DNA of 64,000 nt from positions 744,001 through 808,000 of the forward strand of contig NZ_CP108568.1 of assembly GCF_036010485.1 (NCBI RefSeq), written 5' to 3'. The notes under the pieces are model-generated. The model was not told where the DNA came from and ran no database searches. It worked only from the letters and a program-made list of their open reading frames with translations. The DNA is from Streptomyces sp. NBC_01198. Lineage in GTDB: Bacteria; Actinomycetota; Actinomycetes; Streptomycetales; Streptomycetaceae. Numbering within the stretch: position 1 is the stretch's first letter; the number at the start of each line of letters is the position of its first letter. The position numbers were made by a program, and so were the translations under genes. Of this stretch, positions 34,963 to 43,487 are shown in pieces.

Positions 34963-36027
34963 TCACAGCCGGCTGGCCGTTCCGCACTGCGTGCCGCCGG
35001 ACTCCTTCATCCGCGTGTCCATCGGCACGCTCCGGTCGTACGGATCCACCTCGGGGCCCTTCCCCGAACTCTGGTGGTCGGCGGCGAACTCGGGGACGAA
35101 GAAGCCGGTGAAGTTGCTGCAGCCGCCGTTGCTGGCGTCCAGCTTGTAGGAGACCAGGGAGAACGTCCCCGGCTCGGTGATGACCTTCGCCGGGTCGTCC
35201 CAGCTCATCACCGTCTCGCGGCGCACGATGGTGCGCGCGACCTCGTCGCTGCCGCCCGCGGCACGGACGAGCGGGTAGACGTAGGTGACATCGCTGGTCA
35301 CCTCGACCGCTCCGCGCTTGCCCTCGCGGAACGAGATCGATCCCTGCGCCTTGACCGTGGTCCCCGCCAGCCGCACCTTCGTCTGCGCGAAGCGGCTGAA
35401 CAGCAGCAGGGGGTCGTTCTCCTGGCTGGGATCGCGGAAGGCGGCCGACAGGTAGTCCTGGACGTCGCGCTGGTGCGGGTTGATCAACGCGATCGCCTTC
35501 TTCGGCTGCCCCCCGCGCAGCACATCGGGATCCAGACTGGCCGCGGCGAGGAAGTCCAGGCTCTGGCCGAGGGCGTGCGTGACCTGTCCCTCGTTCATCC
35601 AGCCGGTCGCCCGCGCCACGGGCACGCTGATCCCGGCCGTCCCGTCCTTCCACTGCGCCGCCGGCGACCCCCGGAAGGGCTCGTCCACCGTGGGCGGCCG
35701 GAGCGCGGAACCGGTGGCGGGTGACGCGCTCGCGCCGTCCGCGTGGCCGTCCCCGAACCATCCGACGACCCGTCCCGGATCCAGCGCGACCACCAACAGC
35801 ACGACCGCGACCAGGAGTCCGACCGCGTACCAGGCCTTGGCCGGCCTGCGCCGGGGCGGTTGCTGAGCCCGCCATCCCGCCGGCGGCCCGGCCTCCTCCT
35901 GCAGCCGCCGTCCGACCATCCGGGCCCGCGCCGAGGGCTCCTCGGGCGCGCTCCGCGTGCCCGCCTCGGCGTCCCGCAGGAAGCGCTCCCACTCCTCGTC
36001 CGGTATGGACGACCCATCCTTGGCCAC
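34963..36027 (-). CDS. Single-pass membrane protein, conserved hypothetical
   Basis: 354 aa. Cytosolic N-terminus of ~65 polar residues (PDEEWERFLRDAEAG, Arg-rich before the membrane), one transmembrane helix at ~66-84 (WYAVGLLVAVVLLVVAL), and an extracellular domain of ~270 residues. The exterior has SPAAQWKDGTAGISVP, DPSQENDPLLLFSRFAQ and two Cys near the end (GGCSNF, TQCGT) that could form a disulfide. Similar Streptomyces proteins exist in my memory, but with no assigned role. An ATG start is followed by the DEEW motif typical of that family. Confidence 0.7.
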   Translation of the reverse strand: MAKDGSSIPDEEWERFLRDAEAGTRSAPEEPSARARMVGRRLQEEAGPPAGWRAQQPPRRRPAKAWYAVGLLVAVVLLVVALDPGRVVGWFGDGHADGASASPATGSALRPPTVDEPFRGSPAAQWKDGTAGISVPVARATGWMNEGQVTHALGQSLDFLAAASLDPDVLRGGQPKKAIALINPHQRDVQDYLSAAFRDPSQENDPLLLFSRFAQTKVRLAGTTVKAQGSISFREGKRGAVEVTSDVTYVYPLVRAAGGSDEVARTIVRRETVMSWDDPAKVITEPGTFSLVSYKLDASNGGCSNFTGFFVPEFAADHQSSGKGPEVDPYDRSVPMDTRMKESGGTQCGTASRL

Positions 36028-36242
36028 GGCGTTCTCCCACCCCTTCGCACGAACGGGCCCTCCCCTGGACCCTGCTTCATTCTCCTATCACCACGCGGCT
36101 GATCTGGGCGAACCCGGGCCTCCGCCGCCAGGCGCGGATGTCTGGATCTGCGGGCTTCTCGGCCGTTCCCGAGGGGCGCGTGGCGGGCGGAAACGGAATC
36201 ATGGAAGGCGACGCCAGCACTTTCCACGACGGGAGCGACACC

Positions 36243-36881
36243 ATGACGGAGACCATCGCGGGAGTGGTCATTCCCGACACGAAGGTCATCGCTGACGCGA
36301 CCGACCTCATCAAGGAGACGTCCACCCCGCTGCTCTACCACCACTCCCGCCGGGTCTTCCTCTTCGGCACGCTGCAGGCCGGGAGGCTCGGCCTCACACC
36401 CGACCCGGAGCTGCTGTACGTGGCGGCGCTGTTCCACGACACCGGTCTCGTCCCCGCGTACCGAAGCAACGACCAGCGCTTCGAGCTGGACGGCGCCGGG
36501 CAGGCGTACGCGTTCCTCCGGGACCACGGCTACGGGGAGGCCGAGGCGCGTACGGTGTGGACCGCGATCGCGCTGCACACCACGCCCGAGGTGCCGTACC
36601 AGATGGCGCCGGAGATCGCGGCGACGACGGCCGGGGTCGAGACCGACGTGCTCGGCCTGCGCCTGGACAACCTCACCGCCGACGAGATCGGCGAGGTGAC
36701 CGCGGCCCACCCGCGGCCCGACTTCAAGCGGCAGATCCTGCAGGCCTTCACCGACGGGTTCGCCCACCGCCCCGACACCACCTTCGGCACCGTCAACGCG
36801 GACGTCCTCGAACACTTCGTGCCGGGCTTCCGGCACACCGACTTCGTGGACGTCATCGAGAACTCGTCCTGGCCCGAGTGA
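36243..36881 (+). CDS. HD-domain protein, cyanamide hydratase-like
   Basis: 212 aa; the ATG with GGGAG seven bases upstream is preferred to an ATG 14 codons earlier. HD-domain ligands: YHHSRRVFLFG (His 1), YVAALFHDTGLVPAY (HD pair) and TAIALHTTPEVP (third His region), then TDVLGLRLDNLT. The closest relatives I know are fungal cyanamide hydratase and the bacterial HD proteins named after it. It shares the YVAALFHDxGLVPA core with the protein starting at 21327, so the two are paralogues, but this one is not coupled to an oxidoreductase. Confidence 0.85.
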   Translation: MTETIAGVVIPDTKVIADATDLIKETSTPLLYHHSRRVFLFGTLQAGRLGLTPDPELLYVAALFHDTGLVPAYRSNDQRFELDGAGQAYAFLRDHGYGEAEARTVWTAIALHTTPEVPYQMAPEIAATTAGVETDVLGLRLDNLTADEIGEVTAAHPRPDFKRQILQAFTDGFAHRPDTTFGTVNADVLEHFVPGFRHTDFVDVIENSSWPE

Positions 36882-36934
36882 GCGACCGGGACCGCGCGGC
36901 GGGAGCGGCCGCGGCACGACAGTAGTCTTCGGCC

Positions 36935-37561
36935 ATGGCCCTGCGTCCTGACGAGTTCTACGCCCACGCCCGACGTGCCGCGGACGGCGAACAGCGGCTC
37001 CCGCTGGCCCGTATGACGGGGTGGGAGATCAGCCCGTTCGAGCCGGACGGGCTGCGCGTCGCGCCGCTGCGGCCACCGGTGCTGCCCGAACCGGCGCGGC
37101 ACGGCGAGGACCCGTCGGACTGCCCGTCGTGCCGCAGCCGGGACGAGGGCATCTGGCTCGACGACCGCTGGCGGCTCACCCGGATCGCCGGGGTCGGCGT
37201 GCCGCTGGTGCTGATGCTGCATCCGCGCGACCACTTCGACCTGGCGGACCTGCCCGACGAGCTGGCGGCGGAACTGGGGGTGCTCACCACACACCTCGCC
37301 CGCCATGTGCAGGCCCTGCCGCACATCTCGCGGGCCCACGTGTACCGCATCGGCGACGGCGGGGCGCATCTGCACATCTGGTTCTTCGCCCGCCCCGAGG
37401 GTCAGGCGCAGCTGTACGGATCGTGGATGGTCGTCTGGGACGACCTGCTGCCGGAGTATCCGGCGGACGTGGCCGAGGCCGACGCGGCGCTGGTGGCGGA
37501 CGCGTTGGTCGCCTCCTACGGGGGCCGCCGACCGGCCGCGGACGGGCCGCCGCACACCTGA
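36935..37561 (+). CDS. HIT-superfamily-like protein
   Basis: 208 aa. The middle contains CPSCRSR (possible zinc site, ~63-69), VPLVLMLHPRDHFDLADL and HVYRIGDGGAHLHIWFFARPEG, where the H-x-H-x-W segment resembles the histidine triad of HIT/GalT proteins, which hydrolyse or transfer nucleotides. The third His of a classic HIT motif is not obvious. Starts 54 bases after the HD gene on the same strand, so both could be one transcript. Function not determined; hypothetical proteins with this pattern are common in Streptomyces. Confidence 0.65.
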   Translation: MALRPDEFYAHARRAADGEQRLPLARMTGWEISPFEPDGLRVAPLRPPVLPEPARHGEDPSDCPSCRSRDEGIWLDDRWRLTRIAGVGVPLVLMLHPRDHFDLADLPDELAAELGVLTTHLARHVQALPHISRAHVYRIGDGGAHLHIWFFARPEGQAQLYGSWMVVWDDLLPEYPADVAEADAALVADALVASYGGRRPAADGPPHT

Positions 37562-37697
37562 CGCGCCGGGTGCGCGGAAATCCGACTGCCCGTCACGGGT
37601 CCTACAACCTTCGGGGACGATCACGTGTCTTCCAGGTGAACGACGGTGGGAGCAGGCGGCCTGCCGCGCGGCGAACACACAATCTGGGGGGAATTTC

Positions 37698-39020
37698 GTG
37701 CGCATACGCACATCACTGATGAGACGCTCCGCGACGGCGGTGCTGGCCGCACTCGCGGTGACCGCGATCCCGCTGGCAGGTGCCGGCACGGCGGTGGCCG
37801 ACGGCACCGGCCTGCCGGGAACCGTCAGCCAGGTCGACGGGGTGCCCACCGTGGCCTGGGGCGATCCCGACATCGAGACGGATGCCGGGGACCTGGACTA
37901 CGAAGCCACCCTGCCGGCGAGTGTCACCGGCGACGTCAAGGCCCGGGTGGTCTTCCCCAGCGGCCAGTTCGGCACCTGGACCCCCCAGCAGGTCGCCCGG
38001 TCGATGTCCTCGACGTGCTTCGTGACGGGCGGGCCCGACCTGGCCGTCTGCAGGTGGTCGGTCGCGGGTCCTGACGACGTCAACGCGGGTTCCGTCATCC
38101 TCGACATGCCCACCGTCCCGGCCGCGGCGCAGATCAGCTACGACGCCGAGACCGTAGGGGGCGGCATCACAGCGGACCTGGACCTGCACGGGACGGTCGA
38201 GCTGCGGTCGGCCGCCGACAACTCGCTGCTGGCGTCCAACTCCTCGGCGCTGTACTTCAGGTTCCGGACGTACCCGGGCGTCTACCCGGCGCTGTACGGG
38301 CGGGACGAGTCCGGAGTGCTGTGGAAGTACAACGGCACCGGCGACATGGCGGCCCCCTTCGGCCCCCGCACGAAGGTCGGAGGCGGCTGGGACGCCTACA
38401 CGGCGATCACCCCGCTGGGGAGCCTCAGCGCCGGCGGCTACGGCGACCTGGTCGCCCGCGACACCGCCGGCGTGCTCTGGTACTACCAGGCCACCTACGA
38501 CGACGCCAAGCCCTTCAAGCCCCGCGTCCGGGTCGGCAGCGGCTGGAACACCTACACCGCGCTGGCCGGCGGCGGCCTGTCCCACACCATGGGCCTGCCG
38601 GCCCTGGTGGCCCGGGACGCGGACGGGAAGATCTGGTACTACGAGCCGACCGGCGACATCACCCACCCCTTCGCCCCCCGCGTCGAGGCCGGCCACGGCT
38701 GGAACATCTACAGCCCGCTGGTGCAGTACGCGGACGGCCTGGTCGGCCGTGACTCCTCCGGTGGGCTCTGGGCCTACGACATGAGGACCGGCAGCGGCCC
38801 CACCTCCCCCTACGGCCCGCGGGTCCAGGTCGGGGGCGGCTGGCAGGACTTCACCGCGCTGGCCGGGATCAAGGACGCCAACCTCGACGGGGCCGACGAC
38901 CTCGTCGCCCGGGACTCGGCGGGCAAGCTCTGGCTCTACCGCTCCTCGCTCGACCCGCACCTGCCCTCGCAGCGAAGCCTGGTCGGCGGCGGCTGGAACA
39001 CCTACGACATGCTCTTCTGA
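37698..39020 (+). CDS. Secreted protein with FG-GAP-like WLY repeats
   Basis: 440 aa from GTG, preceded by GGGGGGAA. Signal peptide: RIRTSLMRRS then AVLAALAVTAIPLAGAGTAVA. Residues ~35-200 are a beta-sandwich-like domain (DYEATLPASVTGDVKARVVF) with two Cys (STCFV, AVCRW). Residues ~200-440 hold five repeats of ~48 residues, RDESGVLWKYNGTGD...GPRTKVGGGWDAY and variants (ARDTAGVLWYY, ARDADGKIWYY, GRDSSGGLWAY, ARDSAGKLWLY). These are the same module as in the protein at 17121-18926, so the two share an ancestor. Propeller-like extracellular binding protein; ligand unknown. Confidence 0.8.
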   Translation: MRIRTSLMRRSATAVLAALAVTAIPLAGAGTAVADGTGLPGTVSQVDGVPTVAWGDPDIETDAGDLDYEATLPASVTGDVKARVVFPSGQFGTWTPQQVARSMSSTCFVTGGPDLAVCRWSVAGPDDVNAGSVILDMPTVPAAAQISYDAETVGGGITADLDLHGTVELRSAADNSLLASNSSALYFRFRTYPGVYPALYGRDESGVLWKYNGTGDMAAPFGPRTKVGGGWDAYTAITPLGSLSAGGYGDLVARDTAGVLWYYQATYDDAKPFKPRVRVGSGWNTYTALAGGGLSHTMGLPALVARDADGKIWYYEPTGDITHPFAPRVEAGHGWNIYSPLVQYADGLVGRDSSGGLWAYDMRTGSGPTSPYGPRVQVGGGWQDFTALAGIKDANLDGADDLVARDSAGKLWLYRSSLDPHLPSQRSLVGGGWNTYDMLF

Positions 39021-39034
39021 GCCCCACCCCCACA

Positions 39035-39069
39035 GCCGGGCGCGAGCACCGTCACGGGCCGCGCCCGGC
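39035..39069 (+). terminator. Hairpin terminator after the FG-GAP-like gene
   Basis: Stem GCCGGGCGCG / CGCGCCCGGC (10 bp) with a 15-base loop, 15 bases after the stop. Confidence 0.55.
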
Positions 39070-39177
39070 ACCCCCCAGAAAAGCCCCGCCGCACGCGACG
39101 GCCTGGACCGCGTCGACCGCGGCCGACCGGCGTCCGCACATGCCCCGACCCGGGGAATCCGGCACAATAAGACCGCA

Positions 39178-41307
39178 ATGCCGGATATAAGGGGGGTCGA
39201 GGACGTGCCGAGGAACGAGGACGGCGCCGTGGCACGCGAGGCCGCGGCACACCTTGACCAGTTGCTGGAGCGCGTCACCCCCCAGGTCGGCGCGCACGTC
39301 GGGCTCACCTACCTGCTCGTCCCGGAGCGGCAGGTGCTCCAGATGACCGCCGCGGTCGGGGCGCCCATGAGGCTGGCCCGGCCATGGGCCCGGCTGGCGA
39401 TGGCGGCGCCCGCGCCGGTGCAGCAGGCCGTGCGCACCCGACAGCCCGTCTTCCTGGCCGACCAGCAGGAGCTGGCCCGCCGCTTCCCCCGGGCCTCGCT
39501 CGCCTTTCCCTACGCCGTCGCCCACTACGCCGCCCCGCTCATGGCGGACGGAGTCTGCTGGGGCGCGCTGAATCTGCTGTGGCCGGGCAGTCACCCGGGG
39601 CTGTCGGCCGGCGACCGGGCACGGCTCGCCGAGAGCGTGCGGCAGATGGCCGAGGTGCTGCGGGACGCCGCGGCCAGCGGCCGGCCGGTGCATCCGCGGG
39701 ACGAACCGCGGATCCTGGCGTCGGTACCGCCGCGCGGAGCCGACCTCCCCGCCCTCGACGCCGAACGCTTCACCGAGGGCTTCTTCGCGCTCGACCTGAA
39801 CGGACGCATCGTCTTCCTCACCGAGCGCGCCGCGGCCCTGCTCGGCCGCGAGCACGCCGAACTGCTCGGCTCCGAGCCGTGGGACGCGCTGCCCTGGCTG
39901 CACGACCCCGCCTACGAGAACGCCTTCGTCGCCGCGCTCTTCAGCCGCCGGCCGACCGCGTTCACCGCCCGCCGCCCGGACGGCGGACCGCTGTCGTTCC
40001 TGCTGTACCCGGAGGCCACCGGCGTCAGCGTGCGGGTGCGTCCGGCGGACGCCCCCGCGGGCGGCCAGGAGGAGGCCGTGGAGCTCCCGCCCAGCGCGCC
40101 CGTCCGTGCGGGCGCCCTCTTCCACCTCCTGCACCTGGCGGCCGCGCTCACCGAGGCCACGGGGGTCAGCGAGGTGACCGAGTCGATCATGGATCAGATG
40201 CAGCCGGTCCTGGACGCCGAGGGACTGGCCGTCCTGGTCTCCGAGGAGGGCCGGATGCGGGTGGTGGGGGCGCGCGGGTTCCCGGCGGAGATCCCGGCGT
40301 ACTTCGACGGCCTGCCGATGGCGACGCCGAGCGAGGGCACCCGGACCATGGAGACCGGCGTCCCGGGCTTCCATTCCGACAGCGCCGAGCTGATGCGCTC
40401 CTTTCCGCGGCACCAGGTGTACGGACACATGCGGGCGTTCGCCTATCTGCCGCTGACGGTCTCCGGCGGCACCTTCGGCTGCGTGGTGCTCGGCTACACC
40501 GAGCCGCGGCCCTTCCCGCCGGACGAGCGCGCGGAACTCACCTCGCTGGCGGGGATGATCGCCCAGGCACTGGATCGCGCCCGGCTCTACGACACCACCG
40601 CGCAGGTGGCGCGAGGCCTGCAGGACGGCCTGCTGCCGCGGCACCTGCCCCGGGTGCCCGGCCTTCAGGTCGTCGCACGCTACCGGCCCGCCACCCACGC
40701 CCTGGAGGTGGGCGGCGACTTCTACGACCTGATCGACTTCGGCGACCGCGGCGCCGCGGCCGTGATCGGCGACGTGCAGGGACACAGCGTGCAGGCCGCT
40801 GCCCTGATGGGCCAGATCCGCACCGCCGTGCACAGCTACGCCACGACCGGCACGCGCCCCGAGGAAGTCCTCTCCCGGACCAACCAGTTGCTCCTGGACC
40901 TGAACACCGACCTGTTCTGCAGCTGCCTGTACGCCCATATCGACGCGTCCGGCCACCGCGTCGTCCTGGCCTCCGCGGGCCACCCGCCACCGGTGCTGCG
41001 GCACCCCGACGGCCACGCGGAGGTGCTCGACCTGCCACCGGGGCTGCTGCTGGGGGTGACGGGGGACGCGCAGTTCGAGAGCGTCGAGCTGCAGGTCCGG
41101 CCCGGCACCCTGCTTGCCCTCTACACCGACGGCCTGGTCGAGCGGCCCGGTATCGACCTCGGGCTGTCGATCGACCAGCTGGCCGGCCGGCTCGAGCAGG
41201 CCCAGGAGGAGTCACTGGACCTGCTCGCCGACGGGATCATCGAAGGCGCCCGGGAGACGGCGGACGACACCGCGCTGCTGCTGGTGCGCTGCCTCCCCCG
41301 GCCCTAG
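39178..41307 (+). CDS. GAF-PAS-GAF-SpoIIE protein phosphatase
   Basis: 709 aa. GAF-like sensor ~20-165 (VGLTYLLVPERQVLQMTAAVG, VAHYAAPLMADGVCWGALNLL), PAS ~195-285 (FTEGFFALDLNGRIVFLTERAA), GAF ~310-475 (DAEGLAVLVSEEGRMRVVGARG), then the PP2C-type SpoIIE domain ~495-705 with EVGGDFYDLIDFG, IGDVQGHSVQAAALMG, ASAGHPPPVLRH and DDTALLLVR, the metal-binding Asp motifs. Such proteins dephosphorylate anti-sigma-factor antagonists in response to signals sensed by GAF/PAS. ATG at 39178 has a weak ribosome site; GTG at 39205 is an alternative. No anti-sigma partner is adjacent. Confidence 0.9.
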   Translation: MPDIRGVEDVPRNEDGAVAREAAAHLDQLLERVTPQVGAHVGLTYLLVPERQVLQMTAAVGAPMRLARPWARLAMAAPAPVQQAVRTRQPVFLADQQELARRFPRASLAFPYAVAHYAAPLMADGVCWGALNLLWPGSHPGLSAGDRARLAESVRQMAEVLRDAAASGRPVHPRDEPRILASVPPRGADLPALDAERFTEGFFALDLNGRIVFLTERAAALLGREHAELLGSEPWDALPWLHDPAYENAFVAALFSRRPTAFTARRPDGGPLSFLLYPEATGVSVRVRPADAPAGGQEEAVELPPSAPVRAGALFHLLHLAAALTEATGVSEVTESIMDQMQPVLDAEGLAVLVSEEGRMRVVGARGFPAEIPAYFDGLPMATPSEGTRTMETGVPGFHSDSAELMRSFPRHQVYGHMRAFAYLPLTVSGGTFGCVVLGYTEPRPFPPDERAELTSLAGMIAQALDRARLYDTTAQVARGLQDGLLPRHLPRVPGLQVVARYRPATHALEVGGDFYDLIDFGDRGAAAVIGDVQGHSVQAAALMGQIRTAVHSYATTGTRPEEVLSRTNQLLLDLNTDLFCSCLYAHIDASGHRVVLASAGHPPPVLRHPDGHAEVLDLPPGLLLGVTGDAQFESVELQVRPGTLLALYTDGLVERPGIDLGLSIDQLAGRLEQAQEESLDLLADGIIEGARETADDTALLLVRCLPRP

Positions 41308-41332
41308 GCCGTGACCTGCTCCCTGTGGATGA

Positions 41333-42721
41333 CTAGGCGTCGAACGCCGCGAAGAGGCCGTTCAGGCCCTCGGCCAGCAGGGGGTGAGTGAAGATGGCGT
41401 CCGCCATCGCAGCGCAGGGAAGCTTGCCCAGCATGGCGACCTGGATGATCGTCATGATCTCGCCGCCCTCCGCCCCGAGCACCGAGGCGCCGAGGATCTG
41501 CTCGGTCCGCGCGTCGACGACGGCCTTCATGAAGCCGCGCGTCTCGCCGGTCTCGATGGCGCGGATGACGGCGCTCATCGGCAGCTTCGCGACCCGGATC
41601 TCGCGGCCCTGCTCCCTGGCCTGCCGCTCGGTCATGCCGACCCGGCCGAGCTGCGGATCGATGAAGACGGTGTAGGGGGTGACCCGGTCCCGCGTGCTCC
41701 GCTTCCGTTGCCCGAGCAGGTTGGCGCGCAGGATCCGGTAGTCGTCGTGGGAGAGGTGGGTGAAGGCGGGCCCGCCCTTGACGTCCCCCATGGCGTAGAT
41801 CCCGGGGGCGGAGGTCTCCAGATACTCGTCGACCTCGATGAAGCCGTTGGCACGCAGCCGGATACCGGCCGCCTCCGGCGCGAGCGTGTCGGTGTTGGGG
41901 AGGCGTCCGATGGCCGCCATCAGGTGCGAGCCGTCGATCTGCTGGTCGCCGTCCGGCGTGGTGACGGCCAGTCGCACCCCGCCGCCGGCTGTTCCCTCCA
42001 CCCGGTCGGCGGTCGTCGACGTCAGGATGGTGATCCCCTCGTCACGCAGGATCGCGGCGACCTCGTCGGAGACGTCCTCGTCCTCCATCATCAGCAGGCG
42101 CGGGCCGGTCTGGACGATGGTGACCTCGCTGCCGAACCGGCGGAACATCTGCCCGAACTCCAGCCCGATGTAGCCCCCGCCGAGCAGGATCAGATGCTCG
42201 GGGAGCTCCCCCAGCTCCATGATCGACGTCGAGTCCAGCACGGGGACGTCCGCCGCCCCGGTGATCGTCAGCGGCCTGGGCCTGGCGCCGGTGTCGATAA
42301 CGATCGTCTCCGCGCTGACCTCCCGCGTCCCGCCTTCCGCCAAGGCGATCTCCACCGTCCTGGGCCCGGTGAAGCGGGCCTCGCCCTGGATGAGGTCGAG
42401 CCCGTCCTGCGCCAGGCGGCCCGCGTAGTTCTCCCGCGCGCCCGCGACCATCGCCCGCTTGCGCTCCCGCACAGCGGCGAGGTCGACCGACACCGGCCCG
42501 GTCCGCACGCCGTACTCCGCCCCGCGGCCTGCCTGGTAGGCAAGCCGGGCGCTGGCGACCATGGTCTTGGTCGGGGTGCACCCGGTGTTCACGCAGACGC
42601 CGCCCAGGGGTCCGCGCTCGACGAGCGCGACCCTCCGGCCGGCGTTCGCCAGATCGACGGGGAGGAAACGGCCGCCCTGGCTCGTCCCGATGACCATCAC
42701 GTCATAGCTCTCGTCTGCCAC
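41333..42721 (-). CDS. Pyridine nucleotide-disulfide oxidoreductase (mercuric-reductase/lipoamide-dehydrogenase-like)
   Basis: 462 aa from GTG. FAD loop YDVMVIGTSQGGRFLPVDLA, redox pair GGVCVNTGCTPTK (Cys ~43 and ~48), NAD(P) loop LILLGGGYIGLEFGQMFRRFG, second FAD motif PGIYAMGDVKGGPAFTH, and a dimerisation domain ending THPLLAEGLNGLF, where the active-site HP is present but the partner Glu of lipoamide dehydrogenase is not at its usual place. Residues for a NmerA domain or C-terminal Cys pair of MerA are absent. Probably reduces a disulfide or quinone with NADPH; exact substrate unknown. It converges with the SpoIIE gene (25-base gap). Confidence 0.88.
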   Translation of the reverse strand: MADESYDVMVIGTSQGGRFLPVDLANAGRRVALVERGPLGGVCVNTGCTPTKTMVASARLAYQAGRGAEYGVRTGPVSVDLAAVRERKRAMVAGARENYAGRLAQDGLDLIQGEARFTGPRTVEIALAEGGTREVSAETIVIDTGARPRPLTITGAADVPVLDSTSIMELGELPEHLILLGGGYIGLEFGQMFRRFGSEVTIVQTGPRLLMMEDEDVSDEVAAILRDEGITILTSTTADRVEGTAGGGVRLAVTTPDGDQQIDGSHLMAAIGRLPNTDTLAPEAAGIRLRANGFIEVDEYLETSAPGIYAMGDVKGGPAFTHLSHDDYRILRANLLGQRKRSTRDRVTPYTVFIDPQLGRVGMTERQAREQGREIRVAKLPMSAVIRAIETGETRGFMKAVVDARTEQILGASVLGAEGGEIMTIIQVAMLGKLPCAAMADAIFTHPLLAEGLNGLFAAFDA

Positions 42722-42833
42722 GAGAGTAATATAACCCTTTGTGCCGATTTGCGCACCGAGAGCGAAACGGGGCGGCGCCCGGGCAGCCGGTCACTCCTGT
42801 GGGGGCCGAGGGCGGCTGTCGCCCAGGTGGTCG

Positions 42834-43487
42834 CTAGTAGCCGGTGCGGCGGAGCCACCGCATCGTCGTGACGAGCTCGTCGCCGAAGTCCTCGCAGAGC
42901 GCCAGCAGCTGGCGGCCCGTCGACGTGTCGCGCAGTCCGCCGGAAGCGGGGAAGGTCCGCAGGCCGCCGTGGCAGGCGGACTCGACGGCGACATTGCGCG
43001 TGGCGAAATAGCCCTCGCCGCTCGTCCGGTCCGGCTGGTCGGCGAGGTGCCTGCGGTGTGCCTCCTGTGCGGGGTGGGGGTAGAAGGAGGCGTCGACGAG
43101 AGCGTCGAGATGGCTCGCCAGGCCGGAGGACAGATCGACCACGCGCTCGACAGCGTCCGGGGCCGGCGCGTCCAGCAGCTCGCCGAAGGCCAGCAGGCCC
43201 CCGATGAGCTCCAGCTGGACGAGCTGAACCGTGTCCGGGTCGACCTCGGACTCGAACAGCGGCGCCGCGGACAGCTCGGCGAGTGCCCGGCCGTAGGCGT
43301 GATGCGCCTGCTCGCCGGCGGGTTCCGCCGCCAGCCGGAACAGCGACGCCAGCACGTCGGGGTCGACTCCCCACTCCGGGTCCCATCCGAACGCCTGCAC
43401 CGGCGCACGCCAGCGCCACAGGGCCAGAGCAGCGGCCTGGCGCCGCTGGACCGGTGTCAGGCCGGCCAACCGCTCGATCCGCACCAC
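42834..43487 (-). CDS. Conserved hypothetical protein following an XRE regulator
   Basis: 217 aa from GTG with GGAGG upstream. All-alpha protein by composition, no signal peptide or membrane segment. Segments: RRQAAALALWRWRAPVQAF, a long helical middle (SLFRLAAEPAGEQAHHAYGR), and a C-terminal helix FGDELVTTMRWLRRTG. I do not recognise a family. Its start lies 31 bases inside the end of the upstream XRE gene, so the two are translationally linked and it may act in the same pathway. Confidence 0.6.
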   Translation of the reverse strand: MVRIERLAGLTPVQRRQAAALALWRWRAPVQAFGWDPEWGVDPDVLASLFRLAAEPAGEQAHHAYGRALAELSAAPLFESEVDPDTVQLVQLELIGGLLAFGELLDAPAPDAVERVVDLSSGLASHLDALVDASFYPHPAQEAHRRHLADQPDRTSGEGYFATRNVAVESACHGGLRTFPASGGLRDTSTGRQLLALCEDFGDELVTTMRWLRRTGY

